Part shown: positions 39,079 through 48,118 of the stretch, piece by piece
Position numbering within the stretch: position 1 is the stretch's first letter
How the letters are laid out: every line of letters begins with the position of its first letter
DNA from: Aliikangiella sp. G2MR2-5
GTDB lineage: Bacteria; Pseudomonadota; Gammaproteobacteria; Enterobacterales; Kangiellaceae
Direction: 5' to 3'
Length of the DNA stretch: 64,000 nucleotides
NCBI RefSeq assembly: GCF_015687155.1
Contig: NZ_JADPQF010000003.1
Span: 62,001-126,000 of the forward strand
Notes under the pieces: model-generated
Seen by the model: the letters and a program-made list of their open reading frames with translations, nothing else
Told to the model about the DNA's origin: nothing
The model's database searches: none
Program-made: the position numbers and the translations under genes

Positions 39079-40011
39079 TTATCGAGTCATTTTTTTTACA
39101 AAAACAACAACAAACAATGCAAGAGTAAAGCTACCTATAAAAGCCTCTAATGCTGCCAGAGCTCGTGCGATTCCAATTGGAGCCAGATCTCCATAACCGA
39201 GAGTAGTGAAGGTAACCACACTAAAATAGAGAGCACTAAAATATACTTTTAAATTTTCCCATGGAGAGACATCGCTATTAAAAGCTAAGGATTCACCGCT
39301 AAAGGATAGGCCAGAGAAAAAATAAAGCGTCGCAAAAAACAAAATGATCATCAGTGAAAAAACGATGACCCGAATTGGGCGCTCACCGTATCCACAAAAT
39401 AGATCAACCATTTTCGAAAAGTTTCGCTTAAAAGAAAATCGAGGAAGCTGTTTTCTGCGCATCCTCATTTCTTTTTGAAAGAAATGTCCGGCAAACTCAA
39501 ATAGACCCTGTTGTTCGGCGGATTGCCGTAAATTACGATAGATCTCTTCTGCTTGTTGAAATAGGTCTATTTGATTTTCCCTGCTTGAAGCCATTTTTGC
39601 CTGGGCTTCCTGATTTATCTCTTCACCCCAGTTAACATGTTCAATTCTGGCTCCCTCTAACTTTACTCCAAGCAGGTTGCAGCCTTCCAAGTTTGCGTAA
39701 TGTAAGTTCGCATTTTTCAAATTGGCTTTCATTAGCGAACTGCCAGACAGATCTAATTTGAATAAGTGAGCATTTTCGAGGTTACTCCGATAGAGATCAG
39801 AGTTTACCAGCTTATATCCGTCTCTAGAGGTCCTGTTGACCAGATTAATTCCTCTCAGGTCTTCCCTGGCCAGGGCAAACCCTTCCATAGGTTTTTTGCT
39901 GGATGCGCGTTGTTCTAGCTTTGCTTTCAGGTTTTCGATTGGCTCACGAACAGGATTTTGCCAATCGCAATCAGATATATCCTGACTCTCATTCTTTGTT
40001 GAATTTTCCAT
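39079..40011 (-). CDS. Pentapeptide-repeat / two-TM potassium channel fusion
   Basis: I choose the ATG at 40011 (310 residues), preceded by GGAGG ten bases away; a longer TTG frame adds 11 residues that cover this site. Residues about 45-135 carry pentapeptide repeats (LVNSDLYRSNLENAHLF, LMKANLKNANLHYANL). A basic linker follows, then a TM segment (about 217-240), the pore with filter TFTTLGYGDLAP and a final TM helix (LEAFIGSFTLALFVVVF). TxGYGD is the potassium selectivity signature of Ion_trans_2 channels. The cytosolic repeat domain may gate it or bind a partner. Ligand and gating unknown. Confidence 0.87.
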   Translation of the reverse strand: MENSTKNESQDISDCDWQNPVREPIENLKAKLEQRASSKKPMEGFALAREDLRGINLVNRTSRDGYKLVNSDLYRSNLENAHLFKLDLSGSSLMKANLKNANLHYANLEGCNLLGVKLEGARIEHVNWGEEINQEAQAKMASSRENQIDLFQQAEEIYRNLRQSAEQQGLFEFAGHFFQKEMRMRRKQLPRFSFKRNFSKMVDLFCGYGERPIRVIVFSLMIILFFATLYFFSGLSFSGESLAFNSDVSPWENLKVYFSALYFSVVTFTTLGYGDLAPIGIARALAALEAFIGSFTLALFVVVFVKKMTR

Positions 40012-40101
40012 CTTTGCTACGCCTCCAATAGGTAAGAATAGCAAAGATTATTCAAAAGGCTTTAATAAACCAAAAGTGTTTCACACATAGCTAAAGGTTG
40101 G

Positions 40102-40956
40102 CTAGTGACGTGTCTCGTTACCCGGAAGTTGTCCCTGAGATTTAATATCGACTTCAGTGAATTTAAATTGATTTAAGCAGAATTCACAGCGAGCCGAAAT
40201 ATTTCCCTTGGTTGCGAGAATTTCCTCTATTTCATCTTCTGGCAGTAACCGGATCGAGTCGAGCATCTTCTTCTCACTACATCCACAGTTGAATCCGACG
40301 GGCTCTTCACTAAGGCCCTGAATGCTCTCCTGGTGAAACAGGCGATGAAGCAATATTTCGCTGTCCACAGATAGACACTCTTCTTTGGTCAAGGTTGACG
40401 CAAGGTATTCCAGGTGCTCAAAATCATCTTGACTGGTCATGTCTGGTAATGCCTGTAGTAATAGGCCACATACCTGGTTTTCATCATTAAATAGCCAGAT
40501 ACGTGTTTTTAATTGTTCTGACTGATTGAAGTAGGATTCGATGCAGGCTGAAAGGCTATCTCCATCCAGAGGTACTATTCCCTGATAGCGCTTACCTTTT
40601 TTGGGAGCGATAGTAATGCTCATCTGACCACCAGCGCAAAGACTCTTGAAATCTTTGCCGCTGAAATCGGCTTCTTTGTCGTAGCGAACCAGGCCTCGAT
40701 AGCCGAGGTTATTGGTGGTTTGAACAACCATCATCTTCAGTATTCCCTGAGTTTGAAGTTGTAACGATATCTGGCCTTCGAACTTTAGAGTTGTCGCCAA
40801 TAGTACGCTGACAGCCGCACATTGCTGCAATAATTCAGCTAAAACTGGAGGGTAATGATGATCCTGGAGCATTCTCTGGCACGAATCCTCAAGCTTGACA
40901 ATTTCTCCACGAATACCATGCTCATTAAAAATAAAGCGATGAATAGTATCAGACAT
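40102..40956 (-). CDS. hslO: Redox-regulated chaperone Hsp33
   Basis: The 284-residue protein has the C-terminal zinc switch: NCGCSEKKML then CEFC, giving the CxC...CxxC set whose oxidation unfolds the linker and activates holdase function under oxidative and heat stress. The N-terminal domain contains the family pattern at VSVLLATTLKFEGQISLQLQ and GGQMSITIAP. It is a single gene with ATG at 40956. Confidence 0.95.
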   Translation of the reverse strand: MSDTIHRFIFNEHGIRGEIVKLEDSCQRMLQDHHYPPVLAELLQQCAAVSVLLATTLKFEGQISLQLQTQGILKMMVVQTTNNLGYRGLVRYDKEADFSGKDFKSLCAGGQMSITIAPKKGKRYQGIVPLDGDSLSACIESYFNQSEQLKTRIWLFNDENQVCGLLLQALPDMTSQDDFEHLEYLASTLTKEECLSVDSEILLHRLFHQESIQGLSEEPVGFNCGCSEKKMLDSIRLLPEDEIEEILATKGNISARCEFCLNQFKFTEVDIKSQGQLPGNETRH

Positions 40957-41082
40957 ATTTACTGTATCAGCTATAAACTTGGAAATTTTGCCAATTATAC
41001 CTTTAACAGGGCATTGTCACCAAAATGAAATCAAAGAGAGTGCGCTAGTTCAGATATTTGCAGTATCTGGCAGGAAAGGAAT

Positions 41083-41108
41083 AAAGGCGAACCATCAGGC
41101 TCGCCTTT
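41083..41108 (-). terminator. Hairpin terminator downstream of the DUF1338 gene
   Basis: On the minus strand AAAGGCGAGC and GTTCGCCTTT pair over ten bases (one G-T) around CTGATG, eight bases after the stop, followed by ATTCC. The T tract is short but the stem is strong. Confidence 0.7.
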
Positions 41109-41116
41109 AAAAGGTT

Positions 41117-41923
41117 CTATGCGGCTTTAGTATTAGTACTTTCAAAAATCTTGTCAGCTGAAGAAGCGATGAAACCTTTAAACAGCTCGCCATTAGCTAG
41201 CGGGTAGCGTAAAGCAAACTCGTAGAAGCAACTCGGAATCGACAAATTTTTGTCTGAAAAGGTGACTTCTACAGTATTAGCCATTGTTGAAGACTGCTCA
41301 AGGAAAGACTCCGGAGTCCCTTTCACTTCACCGCCTGAAGTATTGAGTGCAAAGCCATTATCTTTGACAAACTGGTTTACTTCTTCAATAGACTTAAACT
41401 GAGTTAGATCGTTGATAGACACCGTAAAGTGATTTGGGCGATACCCAAATGCAGCAACCCAGGCGGCATATTCACTTTCTTCAAGTAATCTCTCATAGAC
41501 GTCAGATACTAAAGTCCAGGGGCGACCTGAATACAGAAAATCTTGGGATTTGACCGTTTCCATATTCACTTGTGAGGCCAGTTGCTTTATCAGGATTTGG
41601 GCTTCACGTGAAAATTCTTCAATAATCAACTCGCTGATAAAAACCAAAGGCATGCTTGGGTGTGCATAGTGCTTTGCACGTAACTTTTTCTTTTCAAAGT
41701 GGTATTCTTCAACTTCCTGATAACCTGCCTCAATTAACGGCTGAGCGATATCTTCAACGCGCAGACCTGGAAGGCCAAAGGTTCTGAAAGCTACATGGTC
41801 ATTAACCACAGTATCTTTTTGACTAAAAAGCTCGAAAATCTTTAACGCATCTGGGTTTAACGCCAGATAATCCTGCCACATATTTTCGAAGACCTGCTCA
41901 ATTGACTGTTTCAGAGAACTCAT
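41117..41923 (-). CDS. DUF1338 family protein (2-oxoadipate dioxygenase/decarboxylase-like)
   Basis: The 268-residue protein has NDHVAFRTFG near residue 40, with the conserved His expected to hold iron in the VOC-like fold of DUF1338, and a later FISELIIEEF and FGYRPNHFTVSI. The characterised member HglS converts 2-oxoadipate to 2-hydroxyglutarate in lysine catabolism and is considerably longer; short members like this one are less studied. It is transcribed away from a LysR regulator with 141 bp between, which suggests local control. Confidence 0.78.
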   Translation of the reverse strand: MSSLKQSIEQVFENMWQDYLALNPDALKIFELFSQKDTVVNDHVAFRTFGLPGLRVEDIAQPLIEAGYQEVEEYHFEKKKLRAKHYAHPSMPLVFISELIIEEFSREAQILIKQLASQVNMETVKSQDFLYSGRPWTLVSDVYERLLEESEYAAWVAAFGYRPNHFTVSINDLTQFKSIEEVNQFVKDNGFALNTSGGEVKGTPESFLEQSSTMANTVEVTFSDKNLSIPSCFYEFALRYPLANGELFKGFIASSADKIFESTNTKAA

Positions 41924-42011
41924 AACTTACCTAAATCTAAAATAACTACTGGAAAACGGCGCCACTATAGCTTTTTGCCCGTCAAAGGAATAATATTGTT
42001 TGTGTATACTG

Positions 42012-42032
42012 GATATAGGAAATTGTGATATC
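42012..42032. promoter_or_regulatory. Candidate LysR-type T-N11-A operator
   Basis: GATAT (42012-42016) and ATATC (42028-42032) form a dyad with 11 bases between the T and the A, the classic LysR-box geometry. It lies in the divergent region 33 bp upstream of the LysR start, fitting autoregulation and control of the DUF1338 gene. Confidence 0.6.
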
Positions 42033-42064
42033 AAAAAGCACTCATTCATAAAGGCTGTAGAAGA

Positions 42065-42940
42065 ATGGATCTAAGAGAATTAAGGTATTTTGAGTCGACT
42101 TATGAGCTGGAAAGTATTAGCGCAGCGGCAAAGCATTGCTTTGTGTCCCAGCCATCAATATCAGCAGCAATACAGAATCTTGAGTATTATCTTGGAGAGC
42201 AGCTTTTCGTTCGTCATACCCGTGGGGTCACTCCTACCGATGCGGGTCACAGGCTATATCCGTTATCCAAACAGCTCACCGGCCAGGCTCGTTCAATAAA
42301 ACAGATTTTTCAGCAAAAAGCGGCGATCCAGCCTTTTCGCCTGGGTGTAGTTCCGGCACTTGGCGCGGTACGTATGAGTCATTTGATTAAAGAAATTATT
42401 GATTCGGTAGATGGTCTCGAGCTAACGCTGGTTGATGCAGAAAAGCTAGCTTGTGAAGCCAGGATCATTGCCGCAAATATGGTGAAGCCGGGTGAAATAT
42501 TCATGCCTTTCTGGCGAGATGAGTTTCTTATGGCTTTGCCGCCGGGTCATTCATTGAGTTATAAATCTGAACTCGAACTTGAAGATCTGAACGGTCTTAA
42601 CTTTATCCTGAGAAGTCCAAGCCTGGTGACCCGTACTTTGATGCGAAAAATGGAGCCGAAGGATATTAAAATGAATATTAGAGCACGTATAAGAACCGTT
42701 GAATACGCTGTAGAGCTGGTGGCTGCAGGCGTTGGTGCGGCTGTTGTCCCGGATCATCCGAGTTTTTACAATACTCAGCAATTGCCCTTGGTGAAAATCA
42801 AAGGGATGCAGTTTGATCGAATCATTGGACTAGCCTGGTCCAGGGAAGCTGAAATGGATAAAGCGTTATCCAGTGTGATTGATGTTTGCAGAGTAAATAA
42901 AATTGAGCATTTTGATTTATCTCCATATGAAATAAGTTGA
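42065..42940 (+). CDS. LysR-family transcriptional regulator
   Basis: The 291-residue protein has an N-terminal winged HTH (MDLRELRYFESTYELESISAAAKHCFVSQPSISAAIQNLE) and an effector-binding domain of two periplasmic-binding-like lobes. The lobe around VELVAAGVGAAVVPDH is typical of OxyR/CynR-like members. I see no conserved redox cysteine pair, so a metabolite inducer is more likely than peroxide. It is divergent from the DUF1338 gene with a T-N11-A site between, and the presumed target is that gene. Confidence 0.9.
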   Translation: MDLRELRYFESTYELESISAAAKHCFVSQPSISAAIQNLEYYLGEQLFVRHTRGVTPTDAGHRLYPLSKQLTGQARSIKQIFQQKAAIQPFRLGVVPALGAVRMSHLIKEIIDSVDGLELTLVDAEKLACEARIIAANMVKPGEIFMPFWRDEFLMALPPGHSLSYKSELELEDLNGLNFILRSPSLVTRTLMRKMEPKDIKMNIRARIRTVEYAVELVAAGVGAAVVPDHPSFYNTQQLPLVKIKGMQFDRIIGLAWSREAEMDKALSSVIDVCRVNKIEHFDLSPYEIS

Positions 42941-43118
42941 TGATGTACTGATAAATACGTTTTTAACTTCGCCTGTACTCCTCTGTAGCGTAAAAGTATA
43001 ATGCTTCTGCACAGTTGTCACGGTAATTCGATATAAATTAATAAGTTTCATAGTGGCGACCTGTCAACGATTTTGGGCCTGAACCCCCCTTTTTATTAAT
43101 TTATTACTTTAAGGATCT

Positions 43119-43874
43119 GTGGTGAGAAATAATATTAAAAAAATTATTAAGTCAATCACTCCGCCAATCATTTGGGAAGGTGGGAAAGCGTTATTAAACA
43201 AAAAGGATGTGCCTCAAATAGAGAAAAATAAAACACCACAAGTCGAAAAGAAACAACGGGTTAATAAAAATACTGCCAAACAAGCTAAAAACAAAATTAA
43301 AGGCGAAGAAAAAGGAGCTGATTGGTATGATTCGTCGTTTGACAATCATGCACATTGGAAAAAACATTACTCGTTATCAAAATATTATTTTTTATGGACG
43401 GTAATAGCCGATCGAATTTCTAAATCTCAATATGACTCTTTATTAGAAGTTGGTTGCGGAACAGGACAACTTGCCAACTTGCTAAAAGACAAGGGTATTT
43501 CAAAATATCATGGGTTCGACTTCAGTCCAAAGAGAATAGAGCAGGCGAAAAAAAATTGTGAAGGTTTTGATTTTAGTTTGCAGGATGCCTTTAAAACTGA
43601 GTTATTCAATGAACTGGATTACAATGCTGTCATTTGTACCGAATTTTTGGAGCATGTAGAAGGGGATCTGGAAGTCCTAAAGAGAATCAAATCTGGAACC
43701 AAGTTTTATGGGACGGTACCCAATTTTCCGTACACTTCACATGTTCGCCATTTTAAAAATGAAGCTGAAGTTTTTGAGCGATACCAAAACTGTTTTAAGG
43801 AAATGGAAGTCGATACATTTCTGGCAAATAATCATGGAAAGAAATTCTTTTTGATCGAAGGTGTACTGAATTAG
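43119..43874 (+). CDS. Class I SAM-dependent methyltransferase, orphan
   Basis: This protein has 251 residues. Residues 1-65 are Lys/Asn-rich and AT-rich in DNA; the start (KKIIKSITPPIIWEGGKAL) resembles leader segments of sugar methyltransferases from polysaccharide clusters. Motif I is LLEVGCGTGQLANLL (about 108-122), followed by GFDFSPKRI and ICTEFLEHVEGD (post II). The first GTG at 43119 or the adjoining one could start it, after AAGGATC. No surface-polysaccharide gene adjoins it; lysine richness and base composition unlike its neighbours suggest recent transfer. Substrate unknown. Confidence 0.83.
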   Translation: MVRNNIKKIIKSITPPIIWEGGKALLNKKDVPQIEKNKTPQVEKKQRVNKNTAKQAKNKIKGEEKGADWYDSSFDNHAHWKKHYSLSKYYFLWTVIADRISKSQYDSLLEVGCGTGQLANLLKDKGISKYHGFDFSPKRIEQAKKNCEGFDFSLQDAFKTELFNELDYNAVICTEFLEHVEGDLEVLKRIKSGTKFYGTVPNFPYTSHVRHFKNEAEVFERYQNCFKEMEVDTFLANNHGKKFFLIEGVLN

Positions 43875-44283
43875 GCTTTGAGGTTGTTGTATTTTTAGGT
43901 TGTTTTTGAGAACGTATTAAAGTGGGACGGACTCCATTTTTTCTCAATGCTTTCTTCTGAAAAATTTGAATAGGTAAAGTAGCGAATTCGTTAGAAAGGC
44001 CTGCCAAGGAAAGTAGAAATTAAACAAACCTTTTCATCAGTAGCTTAAGTATCTCAACCTCTTAAAATCAGCCTTCGGATTGTTTTTATTAATCTATATT
44101 GTTGAATACAAAATCTTGCTTATTTGGAGATTTATGGCTTAGCTATTAGTCATACTGAAGCTCTGAAAGTATTTTTTACCACACTTCATTCTGATTAAGT
44201 AGTGTTCACTATAGTTTAGTTTGACATCGATTCGATAAGAAAATTGACGGCTCGCCGTCAGAGTTTGTTGATTGAAAAATGAT
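43875..44283. other. 409-bp gene-free stretch
   Basis: No convincing frame is seen. The region is AT-rich, contains the end of the orphan methyltransferase surroundings and, at its right end, a terminator for the minus-strand gene at 44284. Otherwise I see nothing. Confidence 0.7.
44236..44260 (-). terminator. Terminator of the 247-residue unknown gene
   Basis: On the minus strand TGACGG and CCGTCA pair around CGAG and run into ATTTTCTT, 24 bases after the stop. Confidence 0.7.
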
Positions 44284-45027
44284 CTAATGATCGCTCAGTA
44301 TACTAGAAGAGCTATTGTCACTTTTATTATTTTTCTCCACCATCGAAAAATAAGGCTCAAATAAATACCTGAACTCTTCCAGACTTTCTTCAATAATATA
44401 TGGCGCCGCTTTAGCAAACATATCCAGAAGAATGATTGCATTGGTAGAGGCGTCAGCTTGGCTGGCGGCACGTAACCTTTCTGCAATAGATTTGTTTACT
44501 TTGCGGATGTCATCGTAAATTTTTTTGAGCCCTTCCAGCTCCAGATCCGGCGTCCCTCCGTCTTTGGCAATAAAGTATTGGGCGATCAGGTAGGTTGAGA
44601 CGGCACGAAAGAGCGTTTCCTCTTCACCAGCAAAAGGCAGGTGAAAGTGCGCCATCGGTTTAAAAAAGCTGGTATAGGGACAGCCGCTGGTAGCTACAAC
44701 CAGGCCCATTATCGGGCTAAGTCCTCTTTGTGCTGTGGTGCGTTGAGATATAGTTCTTTCCGGAGTTATTACTTCTACATCTATTTCGTCGTATGAGACA
44801 ACGCGTTCAAACAGCTGAACAATCTTGATCAGGTTGGTACTAAGAGGGCAGTCTGGATTTTCTTCCTTGTTGAGTGGACAGTGAGAGCACTGGTGGTAAT
44901 CCAGTTTTGTCCATTCTGGCAGTTGATCAGGCAGTTCGTTTGTTAAGTGTAGATCCTGGGAAGAAAGTTTTAACTCAATTTCTTCTTCAGTGTTGTCACT
45001 AAATTTAAAGCGGTACTTTATAGACAT
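44284..45027 (-). CDS. Conserved cysteine-containing protein of unknown function
   Basis: This 247-residue soluble protein is not one I can assign by name with confidence (it may belong to a recently numbered DUF such as DUF6901). The N-terminal third has CSHCPLNKEENPDCPL, a CxxC-x9-C pattern that could bind a metal. The middle is highly conserved-looking (RGLSPIMGLVVATSGCPYTSFFKPMAHFHLPFAGEE), with another Cys and two His. The C-terminal half is helical and ends in a polar tail. It is monocistronic with its own terminator. A metal-binding regulatory or scaffold role is possible but not shown. Confidence 0.65.
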   Translation of the reverse strand: MSIKYRFKFSDNTEEEIELKLSSQDLHLTNELPDQLPEWTKLDYHQCSHCPLNKEENPDCPLSTNLIKIVQLFERVVSYDEIDVEVITPERTISQRTTAQRGLSPIMGLVVATSGCPYTSFFKPMAHFHLPFAGEEETLFRAVSTYLIAQYFIAKDGGTPDLELEGLKKIYDDIRKVNKSIAERLRAASQADASTNAIILLDMFAKAAPYIIEESLEEFRYLFEPYFSMVEKNNKSDNSSSSILSDH

Positions 45028-45214
45028 GAAAACGTTCAGACTTAAGATAGCAGTAGGCTGTTAATAAAGTGTAGTTCAGTAATTCCTGGTCGTTATCAAA
45101 AAGAGTCGTTAGCGCTTTCTTCGGCGACCGACAGAAGCAGGTTTTGAATTAAATGTTCTCTTCTGGAGATTTTTGGGCTTGAAAGGATTTTAGATGCTTT
45201 AAATTTACACGGGC

Positions 45215-45253
45215 AAAAAATAACCCCGGCAGTTTTCACTGTCAGGGTTATTT
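45215..45253 (-). terminator. Intrinsic terminator of fusA2
   Basis: On the minus strand AATAACCCTGACAG and CTGCCGGGGTTATT form a long stem around GTGAAAA-type loop bases and end in TTTTTT. It lies about 40 bases beyond the fusA2 stop. Confidence 0.88.
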
Positions 45254-45290
45254 ATTAGAACTCAGCTCTTAAGTGTTAGAACTTCAATTC

Positions 45291-47375
45291 TTATTTTGCT
45301 TCGTTACGTGCCTTAACTTCAGCGATTACTTCTTCAGCAACGCTGTTAGGACATGGCAGGTAGTGAGAGAATTCCATAGAGAATTGACCACGACCTGAAG
45401 TCATAGTACGTAAGTGACCGATGTAACCGAACATTTCTGAAAGCGGGACATCTGCTTTAATACGAACGCCAGTTACGCCAGCTTCCTGAGACTTGATCAT
45501 GCCACGACGACGGTTCAAGTCACCGATTACGTCACCAACGTGATCTTCCGGCGTAAATACGTCAACTTTCATGATTGGCTCAATCAACTGAGGACCCGCT
45601 TTTGGTACAGATTGACGGAAAGCGCCTTTTGCTGCGATTTCGAAAGCAACTGCACTCGAGTCAACGGCATGGAATCCACCGTCGAACAGCTCAACTTCGA
45701 TATCTTGAACCGGGAAGCCAGCCAAAACACCTTGATCCATCATGCTTTTGAAACCTTTCTCAACTGCAGGCCAGAATTCACGAGGAACGTTACCACCAAC
45801 AACGGTAGATTCAAATTTGAAACCAGTTCCTGGCTCACCAGGACGGATGCGGTAGTCGATTTTACCAAACTGACCAGAACCACCAGACTGTTTCTTGTGA
45901 GTGTAGCTGTCTTCGATTGCCTGAGTGATGGTTTCACGGTAAGCAACCTGTGGTTTACCAACTTCAAGCTCAACGCCGTAGGTACGCTTCAGGATATCAA
46001 CCTTGATATCAAGGTGAAGTTCACCCATACCTTTAAGAATAGTTTCACCAGTTTCTTCATCGGATTCAACGACGAATGATGGATCTTCTGCAACCATTTT
46101 ACCGATAGCAATACCCATTTTCTCACTGCCGCCTTTATCTTTTGGCTTAACAGCGATAGAGATAACTGGGTCTGGGAATACCATAGGCTCAAGTGTACAA
46201 GGCTTGTTCGGATCACAAAGTGTGTGACCTGTTTGTACGTTTTTCATACCAACAACCGCGATGATATCACCGGCTTGCGCGCGGTCTAACTCAGTACGCT
46301 CGTTAGCATGCATTTCTACCATACGGCCGATACGTTCGGTTTTACCTGTGTAAGAGTTAAGAACGGTATCACCTTTCTTCATTACACCAGAGTAGATACG
46401 GATAAAGGTCAAGGCGCCGAAACGGTCATCCATGATTTTAAACGCTAGTGCTCGTAGTGGCTCATCTGCAGAAACAGTCGCAAACTCACCAGTTTCTTCA
46501 CCTTCTTCATTAGTCAAAGGTTGTGGATCAACTTCTGTTGGAGCTGGCAGATAATCAACAACTGCGTCGAGAACTAGCTGAACACCTTTGTTTTTGAATG
46601 CAGAACCACAGTAAGTAGGGAAGAAAGCCAGATCACGAGTTCCTTTACGGATACAGCGCTTGATGTCTTCCATTGAAGGCTCTTCACCTTCAAGATATTT
46701 TTCCATCAGTTCGTCGTCTTGCTCAACCGCAGTTTCGATTAACATTTCACGGTATTCTGCTGCTTTGTCGACCAGGTCTGCAGGAATATCCTGAACTTCG
46801 TAGTTTTCAGGAAGGCCTGAATCATCCCAAACGTAGGCTTTTTGGCTTAATACATCAACAACGCCAACGAAGTCATCTTCGATGCCAATAGGCAGAGTCA
46901 TAACTAGCGGGTTAGCACCAAGAACGTTTTTAACTTGCTCTACAACGCGGTAGAAATCTGCACCCATACGGTCCAGTTTGTTAACGAAGATAATACGAGC
47001 AACTTCAGATTCATTCGCATAACGCCAGTTTGTTTCCGACTGAGGCTCAACACCACCAGAACCACAGAAAACACCAACACCGCCATCAAGAACTTTAAGA
47101 GAACGATATACTTCAACTGTGAAGTCAACGTGTCCGGGGGTATCGATGATATTCATTCGATGATCTTTCCAGAAACAGGTTGTTGCAGCTGACTGGATGG
47201 TAATACCACGCTCTGCTTCCTGCTCCATGAAGTCAGTTGTTGACTCACCGTCATGTACTTCACCAGTTTTGTGGATCTTACCGGTAAGCTTCAAGATACG
47301 CTCAGTTGTGGTGGTTTTACCCGCGTCAACGTGAGCGAAAATGCCTATATTTCTGTATTTAGATAAATCAGCCAT
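45291..47375 (-). CDS. fusA2: Second elongation factor G (EF-G2)
   Basis: The 694-residue GTPase has G1 [28 protein letters not shown] and NKLD, and all five EF-G domains. It begins [16 protein letters not shown] and has [16 protein letters not shown] and the [12 protein letters not shown] region, matching the FusA2/FusB type of Pseudomonas and Vibrio rather than the str-operon type. Second EF-Gs often specialise in translocation or recycling, or replace FusA1 under stress. It is monocistronic, with its own promoter and terminator. The ribosome site before its ATG is poor. Confidence 0.95.
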   Translation of the reverse strand: MADLSKYRNIGIFAHVDAGKTTTTERILKLTGKIHKTGEVHDGESTTDFMEQEAERGITIQSAATTCFWKDHRMNIIDTPGHVDFTVEVYRSLKVLDGGVGVFCGSGGVEPQSETNWRYANESEVARIIFVNKLDRMGADFYRVVEQVKNVLGANPLVMTLPIGIEDDFVGVVDVLSQKAYVWDDSGLPENYEVQDIPADLVDKAAEYREMLIETAVEQDDELMEKYLEGEEPSMEDIKRCIRKGTRDLAFFPTYCGSAFKNKGVQLVLDAVVDYLPAPTEVDPQPLTNEEGEETGEFATVSADEPLRALAFKIMDDRFGALTFIRIYSGVMKKGDTVLNSYTGKTERIGRMVEMHANERTELDRAQAGDIIAVVGMKNVQTGHTLCDPNKPCTLEPMVFPDPVISIAVKPKDKGGSEKMGIAIGKMVAEDPSFVVESDEETGETILKGMGELHLDIKVDILKRTYGVELEVGKPQVAYRETITQAIEDSYTHKKQSGGSGQFGKIDYRIRPGEPGTGFKFESTVVGGNVPREFWPAVEKGFKSMMDQGVLAGFPVQDIEVELFDGGFHAVDSSAVAFEIAAKGAFRQSVPKAGPQLIEPIMKVDVFTPEDHVGDVIGDLNRRRGMIKSQEAGVTGVRIKADVPLSEMFGYIGHLRTMTSGRGQFSMEFSHYLPCPNSVAEEVIAEVKARNEAK

Positions 47376-47710
47376 TGTTCTACTCTATAAAGTTGAAAAA
47401 ATACTCTTAAATTTTAGGGCCTGTTGCTCTTTGCTGAATCGTCAGTGAAGTCGCTGTGATGCAATTCTCACAAGCGCTAACGCCTCACCAAAGATCCACA
47501 GACCCTAAGGGCGCAAATCGCGAAAGGCGCGCATTATACACTAGTTATTTGTCTGCGGCTATTTTGATCTTGCATAAAAATTAAACAAAATTCAGTTGCT
47601 CGCTAAAAATGGTTTAAGCAGAGAAGAGAGGCACCTATGAATGCTACTTCTGATAGAGTTAAAGCCTATTTTTGGAGAGATGTATGTAAGCAATTACTCT
47701 TTGTTTAAGC
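47376..47710 (-). promoter_or_regulatory. fusA2 upstream region with -10 box and GC-rich discriminator
   Basis: In this 335-bp gap the minus strand carries TATAAT (plus coordinates 47533-47538) preceded by TGTG and followed by GCGCGCC, a discriminator of the stringent type. No good -35 is seen at 17 bp, so an extended -10 may act. The predicted 5' leader is about 150 bases. I find no gene here. Confidence 0.55.
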
Positions 47711-48118
47711 CTAGCTTTCATTGTCTGGATTATAATCATGTATATTTTTAAAGCGGTGAATCAAGCGACGTTGCTTTTTATCCGGACGTTTAGTTTGAAC
47801 AGGCGCCGAGAGTTTGCGCATCTGTGCCAGGTCTTCTCGTTTCCTGATGCTATCTTCAGTTTCTTTATAGAGGGTTTGCGCAACCCTGGCTGGACCCCGG
47901 TTTTCAGAAAGTTCTTTGACAATAACTGTTTTTTCATCAAATCCTTGGCGCAATTTGATTGTGTCTTCGAGCTGAACGATTTTGCCCGGCTTAGGTTTTT
48001 GTCCATCGTAATGAACTTTTCCGCCCTCTATGGCCGCTTTCGCCAGTGCCCGAGTTTTATAAAAGCGACACGCCCAAAGCCACTTGTCTAGCCTGACTTT
48101 TACATCATTATCTTTCAT
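47711..48118 (-). CDS. hslR: Ribosome-associated heat-shock protein Hsp15
   Basis: The 135-residue protein has an S4 RNA-binding domain: VRLDKWLWACRFYKTRALAKAAIEGGKVHYDG. A basic C-terminal tail ends KKQRRLIHRFKNIHDYNPDNES. Hsp15 binds free 50S subunits that still hold peptidyl-tRNA and aids their recycling after heat shock. Its length is close to E. coli (133). Its neighbour here is EF-G2 rather than hslO, which E. coli has next to it; hslO lies 7 kb away. Confidence 0.92.
   Translation of the reverse strand: MKDNDVKVRLDKWLWACRFYKTRALAKAAIEGGKVHYDGQKPKPGKIVQLEDTIKLRQGFDEKTVIVKELSENRGPARVAQTLYKETEDSIRKREDLAQMRKLSAPVQTKRPDKKQRRLIHRFKNIHDYNPDNES

Noticed and set aside
42065..42940. LysR gene as OxyR
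   Set aside because: It has the fold and HTH, but I see no pair of redox cysteines at the OxyR positions and no peroxide-defence neighbours.
45540..46079. 179-codon open frame on the plus strand inside fusA2
   Set aside because: It is antisense to conserved EF-G codons, has no family resemblance and no ribosome site; it follows from the codon bias of fusA2.
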